Shown one piece after another: positions 44,198-53,667 of a stretch of DNA of 54,394 bases. The notes beneath the pieces are model-generated. The model made no database searches. It was not told the origin of the DNA and saw nothing but the letters and a program-made list of their open reading frames with translations. The position numbers and the translations under genes were made by a program. Origin of the DNA: an uncultured Atopobium sp. (GTDB taxonomy: Bacteria > Actinomycetota > Coriobacteriia > Coriobacteriales > Atopobiaceae). The stretch covers positions 1 to 54,394 of the forward strand of contig CALKTD010000007.1 of assembly GCA_937997345.1 (NCBI GenBank), written 5' to 3'. How positions within the stretch are numbered: position 1 is the stretch's first letter; each line of letters opens with the position of its first letter.

Positions 44198-47062
44198 CTA
44201 CGAAGCAGCTCCCAAAGCCTGGATGTTCAGGCACTGTGCAAGAACACGTCCGCCAACTTGAGCACCGTAACCCAAAACGTTTTCGCCGTTGCCTTCGATG
44301 ACAACAGAAACAACAAGGGTTGGGTGGTCGTAAGGCGCAAAACCGATGAAGAACGAGTTAAAGTTACCGTTCTCGACGTCTGCGGTACCTGTTTTACCTG
44401 CAATTTTGACACCTGGAACGCGAGCTCCCATACCGGTGCCGGATTCAACAACGCCCAACATTGCCTCTCGGACCTGCGCGGCGGTATCCGCAGACACTGC
44501 CTGTCCAAGGGATTTTGGTGACGTTGTAGAAACAACAGCTCCCTCTGGCGAGAGAACGCGATCAACAATGTAAGGGTTCATGACAACGCCGCCGTTAGCA
44601 ATTGCAGCCGCGACAACAGCGTTTTGCATAACGGTAGTCTGAGGACCTGCAGGGCTTGCATGCTCTCCAACAGGAAGGCCGCAGGATGCCCAGCCAAGCT
44701 CCCAGGTGGTCATCTCGGCAGGATTTGGCATCAGCGATGGTGTAGTGGAGAAGTCCTGGCCAAGCGCGGTGCCATAACCAAAGGCGCGCGCATAATTAAC
44801 CAGGTTGTCTGCACCAAGTGCTACGCCAAGCTGGGCCAACGCTGTGTTAGAAGAACGAGCAAATGCCTCGCGCAGAGGAATTGTTCCCATGTCTTCGTTG
44901 GCGTAGTTGTGGATGGTTCCGCCGCCAAGCTCCATAGTTCCTGGAGCTGAATACGTGGTATCCAACGTGGTGGTATGTGTATCAATTCCAGCAGAAAGCG
45001 TAATGGTTTTAAACGATGAGCCAGGGGAGTAGAGCGTCTGGGTAGTTCTGTCGACCAGCTGACTGCCGGTACCGGACTCGATAATGGTGCCCAGATCAGC
45101 GTGGGTATACGATGGGCTTGAAGCCTTTGCAAGCACGGCTCCGGTGGCTGGGTCCATAACAACAATGGAGCCCGAATAGCCCTGAAGCGCAGCTTCTGCT
45201 ACAGCCTGCATCTGGGAATTGATGGTCAGGACAACGCTTGAACCAGCGGTATTAACGCCTGCCATCGAGTACAGAGCGCTTCTCCAGTCAGAATGATCCG
45301 CGTGGCCGGTGAGCGTCTCGTTCATGGAGGACTCGATACCTGCAGTTCCGTACCGGGTAGAGATGTAGCCAACCGTGTGAGATGCCATGCCATCGTGCGG
45401 ATAGTTGCGCACGTAGGTACCGTCGTCTTGCTTGACGCTCTCTGCCAGGGTGACGCCGTCAGAAGTCATGATAGCGCCGCGCTGAACATATGCGCTCTTA
45501 GCAATAGTGTGGTTGTTGGTAGGAAGTGCCTGAATTCTAGGTGCGTCAATGACCATCAAGAAGGTCAAGTTGCCGAGAAGAACGGTGAAGAAGAGGGTAA
45601 ATACGGTAACCAAATTGGTTAGACGCTTTCCGAGAGCAACGCGCCCTAGAACACCTGACTCCTCGGACTGCAGATCAAAGCCTCCGCGGATGTGACTACC
45701 GTGCAGAACAGAGGAGGCGTGAGCTCCACCAGAAGAAATTTCAAGTCTCTGGGAATCAAGCACTTTTTTGCTTGGCTCAAGCTCTGTCTCGCGACCAGTT
45801 CCCTCATCACCCGCTCTGAGCAGTAAGGCAACAATGATAAAGCTGGAAAGAAGAGAGCTGCCGCCCTGACTCATAAAGGGCAGGGTAACGCCGGTAAGAG
45901 GCATGAGCTTAGTAACGCCTGCAACAATGAGGAAGGTTTGGAACGCCAAAACACTGGTAAGACCAGCAGCTGCAAAAGCAGATGAATCGGACTTTGCGCG
46001 AGCAGCTGTTGCAAGACCACGCACAGTAAGGAGCAGGAACAGGGTAATAATTGCTGCTCCGCCAAAGAGTCCCAGCTCCTCAGCAATGGCTGAGAAAATA
46101 AAGTCAGACTCAACAATAGGGATAAGCGTAGGCATTCCCTTATCAATTCCGGTGCCAGCAAGCCCTCCATCTGCGATGGAATAGAGGGACTGGACAATTT
46201 GGAAGCCATCTCCAGCAGGGTCGTTGAAGGGGTTCAGCCAAATGTTGACACGAGTCTGAACGTGACCAAAGAAGTGATAAAGCACCACGCCGCCAATAGC
46301 CAAGAGCGCAATACTGACAAAAACGTAGCTTGCGCGACCTGTTGCAACATAGAGCATGATGACAAAGAACACGAAGAAGAGCAGAGCGCTACCAAGGTCG
46401 CGCTCAAAAATAACAACAATCAGGCTGATACCCCACATGACAAACAGAGGAAGCAGCATTTTAAAGCGAGGAATACGGAAAGGTCCAAAAAAACGCATGG
46501 AGACCGATAGGGCTTCTCGATTCAGTGCAAGATAAAATGCCAGGAAGAGCGTAATGGCAATCTTTGCAAGCTCGCCAGGCTGGAAGGTGAATGCGCCAAA
46601 AGAAATCCAGAGTTTTGCGCCGTAGCGATCCTGGCCAATAACAATTGGCAGAAGAAGCAGTATGACGCCGAGAATACCAATGGAGTATTTGTAGCGTGCT
46701 AACGCGTCGAGATTTCTAATGACCGCTAGTACCACAATCATCACAACAACAGAGATAAAGAGCCAAATTGTTTGGTTGACTGCAAGATTTGGCGCAAGTC
46801 TGGTGACCATGGTGATGCCAATTCCCGAAAGCACAAACACAATAGGGAGAATGGCAGGGTCTGCTGCGGGAGCAAGGAACCTAATAGCAATGTGAGCCAC
46901 AGTAAATGCTGCAAAGAGACCAATAGGAACGGCCATTGTCTCAAGGCTGAGTGTTGAGCGAGCAGTAATCATGTACATGGCGTACAGCAGAAATACAGGG
47001 ATTGCTCCTACAAATAGTAAGAAGAGCTCTGTATTACGCCTTAGTCCACCTGCTTTTTCCAT
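44198..47062 (-). CDS. SEDS glycosyltransferase fused to a class B penicillin-binding protein (RodA-PbpA type)
   Basis: One 954-residue polypeptide. Residues about 1-400 form a SEDS protein with about ten membrane segments: WLNPFNDPAGDGFQIVQSL, GLAGTGIDKG and the catalytic-Asp region VESDFIFSAIAEELG. After a linker of about 70 residues comes another TM (about 455-475), then a class B PBP transpeptidase with SPGSSFKT (active Ser), RSSNTAL (SxN) and AGKTGTA (KTG). The two normally separate partners, which make and cross-link glycan strands, are here covalently joined. There is no stop or frameshift at the junction. It follows pstP by 2 nt. Confidence 0.93.
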   Translation of the reverse strand: MEKAGGLRRNTELFLLFVGAIPVFLLYAMYMITARSTLSLETMAVPIGLFAAFTVAHIAIRFLAPAADPAILPIVFVLSGIGITMVTRLAPNLAVNQTIWLFISVVVMIVVLAVIRNLDALARYKYSIGILGVILLLLPIVIGQDRYGAKLWISFGAFTFQPGELAKIAITLFLAFYLALNREALSVSMRFFGPFRIPRFKMLLPLFVMWGISLIVVIFERDLGSALLFFVFFVIMLYVATGRASYVFVSIALLAIGGVVLYHFFGHVQTRVNIWLNPFNDPAGDGFQIVQSLYSIADGGLAGTGIDKGMPTLIPIVESDFIFSAIAEELGLFGGAAIITLFLLLTVRGLATAARAKSDSSAFAAAGLTSVLAFQTFLIVAGVTKLMPLTGVTLPFMSQGGSSLLSSFIIVALLLRAGDEGTGRETELEPSKKVLDSQRLEISSGGAHASSVLHGSHIRGGFDLQSEESGVLGRVALGKRLTNLVTVFTLFFTVLLGNLTFLMVIDAPRIQALPTNNHTIAKSAYVQRGAIMTSDGVTLAESVKQDDGTYVRNYPHDGMASHTVGYISTRYGTAGIESSMNETLTGHADHSDWRSALYSMAGVNTAGSSVVLTINSQMQAVAEAALQGYSGSIVVMDPATGAVLAKASSPSYTHADLGTIIESGTGSQLVDRTTQTLYSPGSSFKTITLSAGIDTHTTTLDTTYSAPGTMELGGGTIHNYANEDMGTIPLREAFARSSNTALAQLGVALGADNLVNYARAFGYGTALGQDFSTTPSLMPNPAEMTTWELGWASCGLPVGEHASPAGPQTTVMQNAVVAAAIANGGVVMNPYIVDRVLSPEGAVVSTTSPKSLGQAVSADTAAQVREAMLGVVESGTGMGARVPGVKIAGKTGTADVENGNFNSFFIGFAPYDHPTLVVSVVIEGNGENVLGYGAQVGGRVLAQCLNIQALGAAS

Positions 47063-47064
47063 TC

Positions 47065-48324
47065 CTACTCACCTCCCGAACTTGTTGTTGACGTTGTTGT
47101 TTCTGTTGTGGGTGTTCCGCCAGACTGAGCGTCTTCTTTCTTTTTGACCGCTTTGTTGTTGGCGTCGTCAATTTGTTTGCGGTAATTCTCGACGGTGCTA
47201 TGTGCTTCATCCTCGTTCTTAACGCGAATTCCGTCTGCAAGAGAGTCTTGAACTGCATCAGGCAAATCTTTTATTTCAATCGACGTAGTTTCAACAAGTG
47301 AAGACATGTTTATGCCGGCAATTGTAGTAGGAATACCTCGATAAACGCCAACGGTAGTTCCGTTAATTCCTAAGTACCACTCGCTACTTACAAACAGGAA
47401 GAACACGGCAACAGTGGCTGCAAAAAGTGCAAGGAACGAGACAAACGTGGCAATGACGCCACGAGTAAGGTGTTTCCTAGTTTGATCAGCTATGCCGTCG
47501 TCTAAGACGTCAATGACAATAACGGTAATGTTGTCTGAGCCGCCATAGGTAAGAGCTGCGGAAACAAGGTTATCTGCAGCTTTTTGTGGTGTGACATTAG
47601 AGACCGCAATGGACTCAATCTCGTCATCGGGCACCATGCCAGAAAGGCCATCGGAGCATAAGATGATGCGGTCGCCATCAGATACTTCAAGCGAGAAATG
47701 ATCTGCATACATGTCTGGATCGGAGCCAAGCGCTCGCGTAACTACCGAGCGAGAAGGGTGTGTGCGAGCCTCATCAGCGGTAATCTGACCAGAATCAATG
47801 AGCTCCTCAACATAGCTGTGGTCGTGAGTAATGCGGACCAGCGTGCCATGGTGGAGCAGGTAAATGCGAGAGTCACCAACATGGGCAACGGCCATCTGAT
47901 TGCCCTCAATGAGGACAGCAGAGGCAGTGGAGCCCATGCCAGGTTTGCCAATACCCTTTGCAGGAGCATCAATAACTTCTTGGTTAGCGGCCTCAATTGC
48001 AGCACCTAGACGGACATCGTCTGCGGTACTTGGCGCCTGTTCAGCAATAACCTTAACAGCAATGGAGCTTGCTACCTCACCGGCAGCATGACCTCCCATA
48101 CCGTCACAGATGGCAAAAAGGGGAGTGCGCAAAAGGAACGAGTCCTCGTTATGTTCGCGAACTAATCCCACGTCAGAGCGGGCGCCCCAAGAAATAAAGG
48201 TGTTAGAGCCAGAAACTGCCTCTGCGTCGCCTCGGCCATCAAGAGGCAACTCACAACGACCAGGAGCACTCACGGGCTCTTGTGCAGGTGTATCAGAAAT
48301 ATGTGTTGTATCAGAAGAAACCAT
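47065..48324 (-). CDS. pstP: PP2C-type Ser/Thr phosphatase
   Basis: A metal-dependent phosphatase that reverses PknB-type phosphorylation. Visible motifs: REHNEDSFL, CDGMGGHAAGEVAS, VAHVGDSRIYL, ILCSDGLSGMV and GGSDNITVIVIDV. One TM follows (about 285-307), then an extracellular tail ending Thr/Ser-rich. I chose the ATG at 48324, preceded by AAGAGG; an in-frame GTG at 48348 would overlap fhaB by 17 nt. 419 residues. Confidence 0.95.
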   Translation of the reverse strand: MVSSDTTHISDTPAQEPVSAPGRCELPLDGRGDAEAVSGSNTFISWGARSDVGLVREHNEDSFLLRTPLFAICDGMGGHAAGEVASSIAVKVIAEQAPSTADDVRLGAAIEAANQEVIDAPAKGIGKPGMGSTASAVLIEGNQMAVAHVGDSRIYLLHHGTLVRITHDHSYVEELIDSGQITADEARTHPSRSVVTRALGSDPDMYADHFSLEVSDGDRIILCSDGLSGMVPDDEIESIAVSNVTPQKAADNLVSAALTYGGSDNITVIVIDVLDDGIADQTRKHLTRGVIATFVSFLALFAATVAVFFLFVSSEWYLGINGTTVGVYRGIPTTIAGINMSSLVETTSIEIKDLPDAVQDSLADGIRVKNEDEAHSTVENYRKQIDDANNKAVKKKEDAQSGGTPTTETTTSTTSSGGE

Positions 48325-48331
48325 GAGCCTC

Positions 48332-48745
48332 TTATCGACGTCCAACACGCATAATCACATCGCCGACCTGGACTTCGTCTGTGTCGCGAAGGGTAACAGG
48401 CTGCTCGATGATGTGACCATTAACCATGGTTCCGTTTGTGGATCCAAGGTCTTCAAGTACCAGAGCAGGGCCCTGGATAGTAAAGCGGGCGTGTGAAGCA
48501 GAAACGTAAGGTTCGTCAATCACGATGTCAGACGAAGGAGAACGTCCAATAACAACAGGACCCAAGATGTCTACGTGAAGACCACGTAAGGACTTGACGC
48601 CCTTCTCGACATCAACAGACCAAATTGCTCCATCTTTGCGCTGTCCGCGGACAAGACCAATGCCCGTACGCATGACTGAGAACAGGAAGATGTACAGTAG
48701 GACAACGAGCAGAACACGTCCTGCAAAGAGAATCAAATCAATCAT
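48332..48745 (-). CDS. fhaB: FHA-domain protein FhaB
   Basis: A 137-residue protein with an N-terminal membrane segment (4-22) and a C-terminal FHA domain binding phospho-Thr (VIGRSPSSDIVIDEPYVSAS, then GSTNGTMVNG). It is FipA/FhaB-like in size. Its ATG overlaps the fhaA stop. Confidence 0.92.
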   Translation of the reverse strand: MIDLILFAGRVLLVVLLYIFLFSVMRTGIGLVRGQRKDGAIWSVDVEKGVKSLRGLHVDILGPVVIGRSPSSDIVIDEPYVSASHARFTIQGPALVLEDLGSTNGTMVNGHIIEQPVTLRDTDEVQVGDVIMRVGRR

Positions 48746-49869
48746 TAGTTCTCCCGGAACTGAAGGTCCATAAGACCAATGGTAATGAGGTCTCCGTCGC
48801 GCAGAATTACCTCATCTACGTCGATATCGTTGACAAGCGTTCCGTTAGTGGAGTGCAAATCAGCAATGTGCCAATCGTGACCGTCATAGGTCATCTCGGC
48901 GTGTCGTCTTGAAACGTTAGGATCGCGCAGAACAACGTCTGCCTGAGAGCGCTCGCGACCAATAATGGCTCGAGGAGCCTCAACGCGATACGAACGACCG
49001 CTCTGGCGATCAATCAAAATACAGGTAGCATCCATGTTTGCGCGTGGCGTGCCTTGCAGATTGCGAGAAGAACGACCGCCCACGCCGTTTAATTGGGCAT
49101 CAAGGGAAGGCGTGATACGACGCTGAGTCATAGGAACAGGAGCTGCTGTTGGGATAGCTCCGTTTACGGGCAGGTCTGGAAGACCGTTTGAGCTAGGAAG
49201 AACAGGCATAGGAGTGGACTCAGCTGCGGAAACAACAGGAATTGCGCCTTGAGCCTCAACAAAGTCTGGTGGCATTACCGCAAGACCGGCGTCTGTACCA
49301 GCAAGATCTCCCAAAACCTCTGGCGTTGCGTTATCTGCAGAAACAGGACGAACTACAGACAGAGGATCTGGCTCTGGCTGTGGTTCTGGCTGAACTGCAG
49401 CGCGGGAATTGTGCTGCTGAGGCATTTGAGCTGCAGCTCCTCCAACACTGGAGTTTCCACCCAAGAAAGCACGCTCTTCATTGCGTAGCTGGTCAAGCGT
49501 ATTGCCGTCAACGTTTTCTGCAAAGACAGCAAATTTTCCAGGCTTCAGAGATGGGTCAACCATAAAACGAACAAGCGGCTGACCAACAAATACATAATCT
49601 TTTTGCTGAGCCTGAGCAGCCACGAAGTCAGAAACCTCTGCAGTTAGATCAGCATAAAGAGGACGCATCAGAGAATCATCTTGAGGAGCAACTAAAACGG
49701 TATACAGGGCAGGCGCAGTGTCTACGCCATCAATCTCATACGTCTCACGTTCCATCTCTTTAGCTGCGCGTTTGGCAAGCTTCTTAAAAGAGAAAGGCTC
49801 TGCGTATCCCTGAGGTGCGGCACCAAAGACCGAACCAATACGGTTTTCAAAGTCACTAAGAAAGCTCAT
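48745..49869 (-). CDS. fhaA: FhaA: DUF3662 and FHA-domain protein
   Basis: A 374-residue phospho-Thr-binding adaptor. N-terminal DUF3662 (DFENRIGSVFG, ALYTVLVAPQD) followed by a Pro/Gln-rich linker and a C-terminal FHA domain (IGRERSQADVVLRDPNVSRR, HSTNGTLVND). In mycobacteria FhaA works with kinases and cell-wall synthesis. It overlaps the upstream kinase gene by 14 nt. Confidence 0.93.
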   Translation of the reverse strand: MSFLSDFENRIGSVFGAAPQGYAEPFSFKKLAKRAAKEMERETYEIDGVDTAPALYTVLVAPQDDSLMRPLYADLTAEVSDFVAAQAQQKDYVFVGQPLVRFMVDPSLKPGKFAVFAENVDGNTLDQLRNEERAFLGGNSSVGGAAAQMPQQHNSRAAVQPEPQPEPDPLSVVRPVSADNATPEVLGDLAGTDAGLAVMPPDFVEAQGAIPVVSAAESTPMPVLPSSNGLPDLPVNGAIPTAAPVPMTQRRITPSLDAQLNGVGGRSSRNLQGTPRANMDATCILIDRQSGRSYRVEAPRAIIGRERSQADVVLRDPNVSRRHAEMTYDGHDWHIADLHSTNGTLVNDIDVDEVILRDGDLITIGLMDLQFREN

Positions 49870-51652
49870 CTAATTCCTCGCCTTCCTGATCCGCGTCAAG
49901 TGGACCTATCAGGACAATTGCAATACATACAAGTACACATAAGAATACCGTAATTAGTACCGAAACTATACTTTCAACTACCCAAAAATTGGGATTCTCC
50001 ATCCAAGCTGCCCATATAAAGCCACTTGAAAGCAATGCGGCACAGACAATTTGTCCAAAAATCATCCACTCACGACGTCTTTTCTGGCTAATAAGCGAGC
50101 CTAAAAGAGCAGATAGGGCGCACGCCCCAAAGCGAATCCAAAAAGGAAGCCCTGAGGTCAGCGAAATGTAGTCATAAGCAAGAGGAGTTGCCGCAAAGCC
50201 TAAAGATATGCCTCTTGCAAACAGTGTTCCAAAAAGATAGTTAAAGGCTCCTGTTAAAACCGCAGGTAGAGGATGCATGGTGGCGGAGATAAGCGCTGGT
50301 GCTGAAACAGGAGCAGGTAATAAAGCTCCTAATAAGCAGTTGATGCTGCTGAATTTTGAGGCCCTTCCCGCAAACGCCCACCAGATAACACTTACCAAGG
50401 TTACAAGCGTCGCAAACGGGAACGAAGTGCTGGTAGGGCTAATACTTGCCAGGGCATATACCGCACATGCAATGACAAGCGCAGAACCCAACGGAGTCCA
50501 AAGAGCAGCTGTCGCAGCACCTATAAGAGAACCCACCACAATAAACGTGAGCGATTCTGGAGCAATAAGCTGGAACAACTGGGCGAGAAGAACAGCGGTG
50601 ACCAGGGCTGATACGCCACGCACGGCAGCCGAGGGCAGCCAGGGGAAGCGGATTGAGAGCGGAAGATGCTTGACGTCCCAGGCCTCGATTCCCTCTTCTT
50701 CTGACTGTTCCACTAGGGATTTGAGGCTTTTCTCGCCCTGCTTTTCGCTGCCAAGAGGAGTCACAATTTCTTGTGCAAACTCCAAGACGCTTCCTTGTCT
50801 CATTGACGGCTCAGGGGAAAGCGCCTGTGTTAAGGCGGCATCTACAGCAAAGGGAACCTCGGGATCTTCTTTGAGCAGAGGAATTTTTGGGCCCTTGTAG
50901 ATGTGATCAAGGGATTCTTTAGCCGTTCTGCCCGCAAATACATTGACGCCCGTTAGCGCCTGCCTCAGAACAACAGCAAGCGAGAAAATATCAGCGCGCT
51001 CGTCAACAAGCATGCCTTCAACCTGTTCAGGAGGCATGTAGCCTACCGTACCTCCGCGAGCACCACCATAACCAGCAGCTGAGGCAAGTGTTGCCATACC
51101 AAAGTCGGCAAGTTTTACCGTACCCTGGCGGTCAATCATGATATTTGTTGGCTTGATGTCCAGATGGAGTACGCCGTTTTCATGGGCATATTGAAGCGCC
51201 TTTGCAAGTGAAGACACCATGTGAGCTGCTTCGGCATAGGTGAGGTAGCCACCCTCAACGCGAGCCAAGAGCTCCGATAAATTAAGGCCATCAACAAACT
51301 CCATGACCAGATAGGCGTAATCGCCTTCAATCTCAAAGTCATGAACAGTCACAATGTTGGGATGAGCCAATAAGCAGGCAGTTCGAGCCTCAGAAAGAGC
51401 CTCGTCAACAGTTGAAGCAAACACACCGGGAGTTTCGGAAGCTCCCAACAGTGGCATACGCTTAATGGCTACGCGTCTCTGCAAACGAGTATCCCAGCAG
51501 GTACAAACGGTGCCAAAGCCTCCGTTACCTCTGCGAGCAAGAACGCGATATCGGTTCAACAAAATTTCTGGCTCAGCCGCAGGTGATGCCTGCTGAGCAG
51601 AAGGTGAATGTAGATATGTAGTCTGCGTGGTCTGCGACCGCGAGTCACTCAC
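49856..51652 (-). CDS. multi-TM Ser/Thr protein kinase, non-RD type
   Basis: A 598-residue protein and first gene of the operon. Kinase domain about 30-290: Gly loop RGNGGFGTVC, catalytic Lys in VAIKRM, DFG as ADFGMAT and APE-like MPPEQVEG. The catalytic loop reads HLDIKPTNIM, with Leu replacing the Arg of HRD. The C-terminal half has five to seven membrane segments instead of one TM and an outside sensor. In place it resembles PknA, but its build differs. Autoactivation without loop phosphorylation is possible. Start at 51652; the operon promoter is likely in the 130 nt before tRNA-Leu. Confidence 0.9.
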   Translation of the reverse strand: MSDSRSQTTQTTYLHSPSAQQASPAAEPEILLNRYRVLARRGNGGFGTVCTCWDTRLQRRVAIKRMPLLGASETPGVFASTVDEALSEARTACLLAHPNIVTVHDFEIEGDYAYLVMEFVDGLNLSELLARVEGGYLTYAEAAHMVSSLAKALQYAHENGVLHLDIKPTNIMIDRQGTVKLADFGMATLASAAGYGGARGGTVGYMPPEQVEGMLVDERADIFSLAVVLRQALTGVNVFAGRTAKESLDHIYKGPKIPLLKEDPEVPFAVDAALTQALSPEPSMRQGSVLEFAQEIVTPLGSEKQGEKSLKSLVEQSEEEGIEAWDVKHLPLSIRFPWLPSAAVRGVSALVTAVLLAQLFQLIAPESLTFIVVGSLIGAATAALWTPLGSALVIACAVYALASISPTSTSFPFATLVTLVSVIWWAFAGRASKFSSINCLLGALLPAPVSAPALISATMHPLPAVLTGAFNYLFGTLFARGISLGFAATPLAYDYISLTSGLPFWIRFGACALSALLGSLISQKRRREWMIFGQIVCAALLSSGFIWAAWMENPNFWVVESIVSVLITVFLCVLVCIAIVLIGPLDADQEGEELDELS

Positions 51653-51785
51653 GGCAACCTCCTGTGTTTAAAGTGTGTTTGTCGGCCGTGACTACTTATA
51701 TTCTACCGCTGAAAAGAATTTTCTTATATATCTATTGTTTTTCCATTAGAAGAAAACAAAATGTTGTAGTATTATTCCCTAGCAC

Positions 51786-51872
51786 GCGGGTGTGGCGGAA
51801 TTGGCAGACGCGTACGGTTCAGGTCCGTATGAACGCAAGTTCATGGGGGTTCAAGTCCCTTCGCCCGCACCA
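51786..51872 (+). tRNA. tRNA-Leu (CAG)
   Basis: Class II tRNA with long variable arm. Acceptor GCGGGTG pairs with CGCCCGC. Anticodon loop TTCAGGT between TACGG and CCGTA gives CAG. CCA encoded. Confidence 0.95.
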
Positions 51873-51881
51873 TTTGTATTT

Positions 51882-51907
51882 AAAAAGCCCCTTCACGGGG
51901 CTTTTTT
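51882..51907. terminator. bidirectional terminator
   Basis: AAAAAGCCCC and GGGGCTTTTT around a TTCAC loop, with A- and T-runs on both sides. It ends tRNA-Leu and the convergent small membrane gene. Confidence 0.9.
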
Positions 51908-51912
51908 GTTAC

Positions 51913-52131
51913 CTATTTGTTGTCTTCCTCAAAGTCAGACCAACCCTCTTGGTCGTCGCCAAAGAGATCCCAGTCGTCCTCGGTCTTTTTATGGTTGAAA
52001 TACATCTTCTTAGTTTTGCGCTCTAACACAAAAGAAATAACCAAAAAGAGCAAAATTCCACCAAGTACGAGGAACAACACACCGGTTTTATCGCCAAAAA
52101 GCCAGCCGACAAATGAGTTAATTGCGTCCAT
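51913..52131 (-). CDS. small single-TM protein with acidic tail, unknown function
   Basis: A 72-residue protein. Residues 15-36 form one membrane segment, followed by a basic stop-transfer stretch (RKTKK) and an acidic, Trp- and Asp-rich tail (DDWDLFGDDQEGWSDFEED). No family recognised. Divergent from serS. Confidence 0.6.
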   Translation of the reverse strand: MDAINSFVGWLFGDKTGVLFLVLGGILLFLVISFVLERKTKKMYFNHKKTEDDWDLFGDDQEGWSDFEEDNK

Positions 52132-52241
52132 AATCTAGCTCCAGAACATGTGAAGGGTTAAGAATCTGAATACAAGTATATACTTGGTAAGCTATAAGAA
52201 AAAATGCACTGCCAAAAAGTGTTGATTCAAGGAGAAGCTGC

Positions 52242-53525
52242 ATGCTTGATATCAAATTTGTGCGCGAGAATCCTGACCTCGTAGATAAGTCTTGCGAGTC
52301 CAGACAAAACGCCCATTGGGATCGCGAGAAATTCTTTGAGCTTGACGAGGAGCGCAGAAGCGTAATTGCTGAGGTTGAGTCTCTTCAGGCAGAGCGTAAC
52401 GCTGTTTCTAAGCAGATTGGCCTTCTTATGCATGAGGGCAAGAAGGAAGAGGCTGAGGCAGCTAAAGAGCAGGTAGCAGCTAACAAAGATCGTATCGCAG
52501 AGCTTGATCAGCGCCGTGGAGAGGTTGAGGAAGAGCTTACCGCACTTGTTGCAGCTATTCCAAACATTCCTGACGCATCCGTTCCTTATGGCAAGGACGA
52601 CTCTGATAACCCTGAGGTTCGTAAATGGGGAGAGCCAACTCAGTTTGACTTTGAGCCAAAGGCACACTGGGATCTTGGCCCCGAGCTTGGCATGATTGAC
52701 TTTGACCGTGGCGTAAAGCTTGCAGGAACTCGTTTCTATCTTCTTGGTGGCATGGGTGCTCGTATGGAGCGTGCGCTTATCAACTTTATGATTGATACAC
52801 ATAACCAGGCAGGTTTCAAAGAGTGGTGGCCACCAGTCATTACCAATCAGGATTCTCTTTATGGTACCGGCCAGCTTCCTAAGTTTGAGGAGGACCTCTA
52901 TCACGTCCAGCCTGACCTCTACCTCATTCCAACTGCTGAGGTTCAGCTCACAAACATCCATCGTGACGAGATTCTGGACGCATCTCAGCTTCCTTTGCTC
53001 TATACCGCATTCACCCCATGCTTCCGCGAGGAGGCAGGTTCAGCTGGTCGAGATACCCGTGGCATCATCCGCGTTCATCAGTTTGACAAGGTAGAGATGG
53101 TCAAGTTTGCAAAGCCAGAAGACTCCATGAATCAGCTTGAGTCCATGGTTCAGGAAGCTGAGAAGATCCTTCAGCTTCTGGGTCTTCCTTATCACGTGGT
53201 TACTCTCTGCACTGGTGACATTGGCTTCTCTGCATGCAAGTGCTATGATATTGAAGTTTGGCTCCCAAGCTATAACGCATACAAGGAGATTTCTTCTTGC
53301 TCTAACTGCTGGGATTTCCAGGCTCGTCGTGCAAATATCCGCTATAAGGATCCAGCAGAGTTCAAGGGCACCCGTCTGGTTCACACGCTTAACGGCTCTG
53401 GTCTGGCAGTTGGCCGAACCATGGCTGCAATTATGGAGAATTATCAGAACGCAGATGGCTCTGTTATCGTGCCTGAGGCGCTCCGTCCTTACATGGGTGG
53501 CATCGAGGTCATTCGACCAGAATAG
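52242..53525 (+). CDS. serS: seryl-tRNA synthetase
   Basis: Class II synthetase, 427 residues. N-terminal coiled-coil tRNA-binding arm (about 30-100), motif 2 FTPCFREEAGSAGRDTRGI and motif 3 GSGLAVGRTMAAI. AAGGAG precedes the ATG. No T-box leader is visible in the short upstream gap. Confidence 0.97.
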   Translation: MLDIKFVRENPDLVDKSCESRQNAHWDREKFFELDEERRSVIAEVESLQAERNAVSKQIGLLMHEGKKEEAEAAKEQVAANKDRIAELDQRRGEVEEELTALVAAIPNIPDASVPYGKDDSDNPEVRKWGEPTQFDFEPKAHWDLGPELGMIDFDRGVKLAGTRFYLLGGMGARMERALINFMIDTHNQAGFKEWWPPVITNQDSLYGTGQLPKFEEDLYHVQPDLYLIPTAEVQLTNIHRDEILDASQLPLLYTAFTPCFREEAGSAGRDTRGIIRVHQFDKVEMVKFAKPEDSMNQLESMVQEAEKILQLLGLPYHVVTLCTGDIGFSACKCYDIEVWLPSYNAYKEISSCSNCWDFQARRANIRYKDPAEFKGTRLVHTLNGSGLAVGRTMAAIMENYQNADGSVIVPEALRPYMGGIEVIRPE

Positions 53526-53558
53526 TTGCTCTATTTAATCAAAACTGATTCAGACGCA

Positions 53559-53599
53559 GAAATGGTCTTCTACAGAATTGTGGAGACCATTTCTTTTTT
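53559..53599 (+). terminator. serS terminator
   Basis: GAAATGGTCT and AGACCATTTC form a 10-bp perfect stem that can extend inward, followed by six T. Confidence 0.9.
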
Positions 53600-53602
53600 G
53601 CT

Positions 53603-53638
53603 ATTTATAGAACATATGTTCTATAAATTTGCTATACT
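53603..53638 (+). promoter_or_regulatory. 26-nt perfect palindrome with LexA-type core, overlapping a promoter
   Basis: A perfect palindrome at 53603-53628 centred on TAGAACATATGTTCTA. Its GAAC-N4-GTTC core fits the Gram-positive LexA box. A -10 element TATACT follows at 53633-53638, so a repressor here would block the -35 region. Confidence 0.65.
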
Positions 53639-53667
53639 AAGATCAGTAAAGGAAGAAAGAGGTGACT

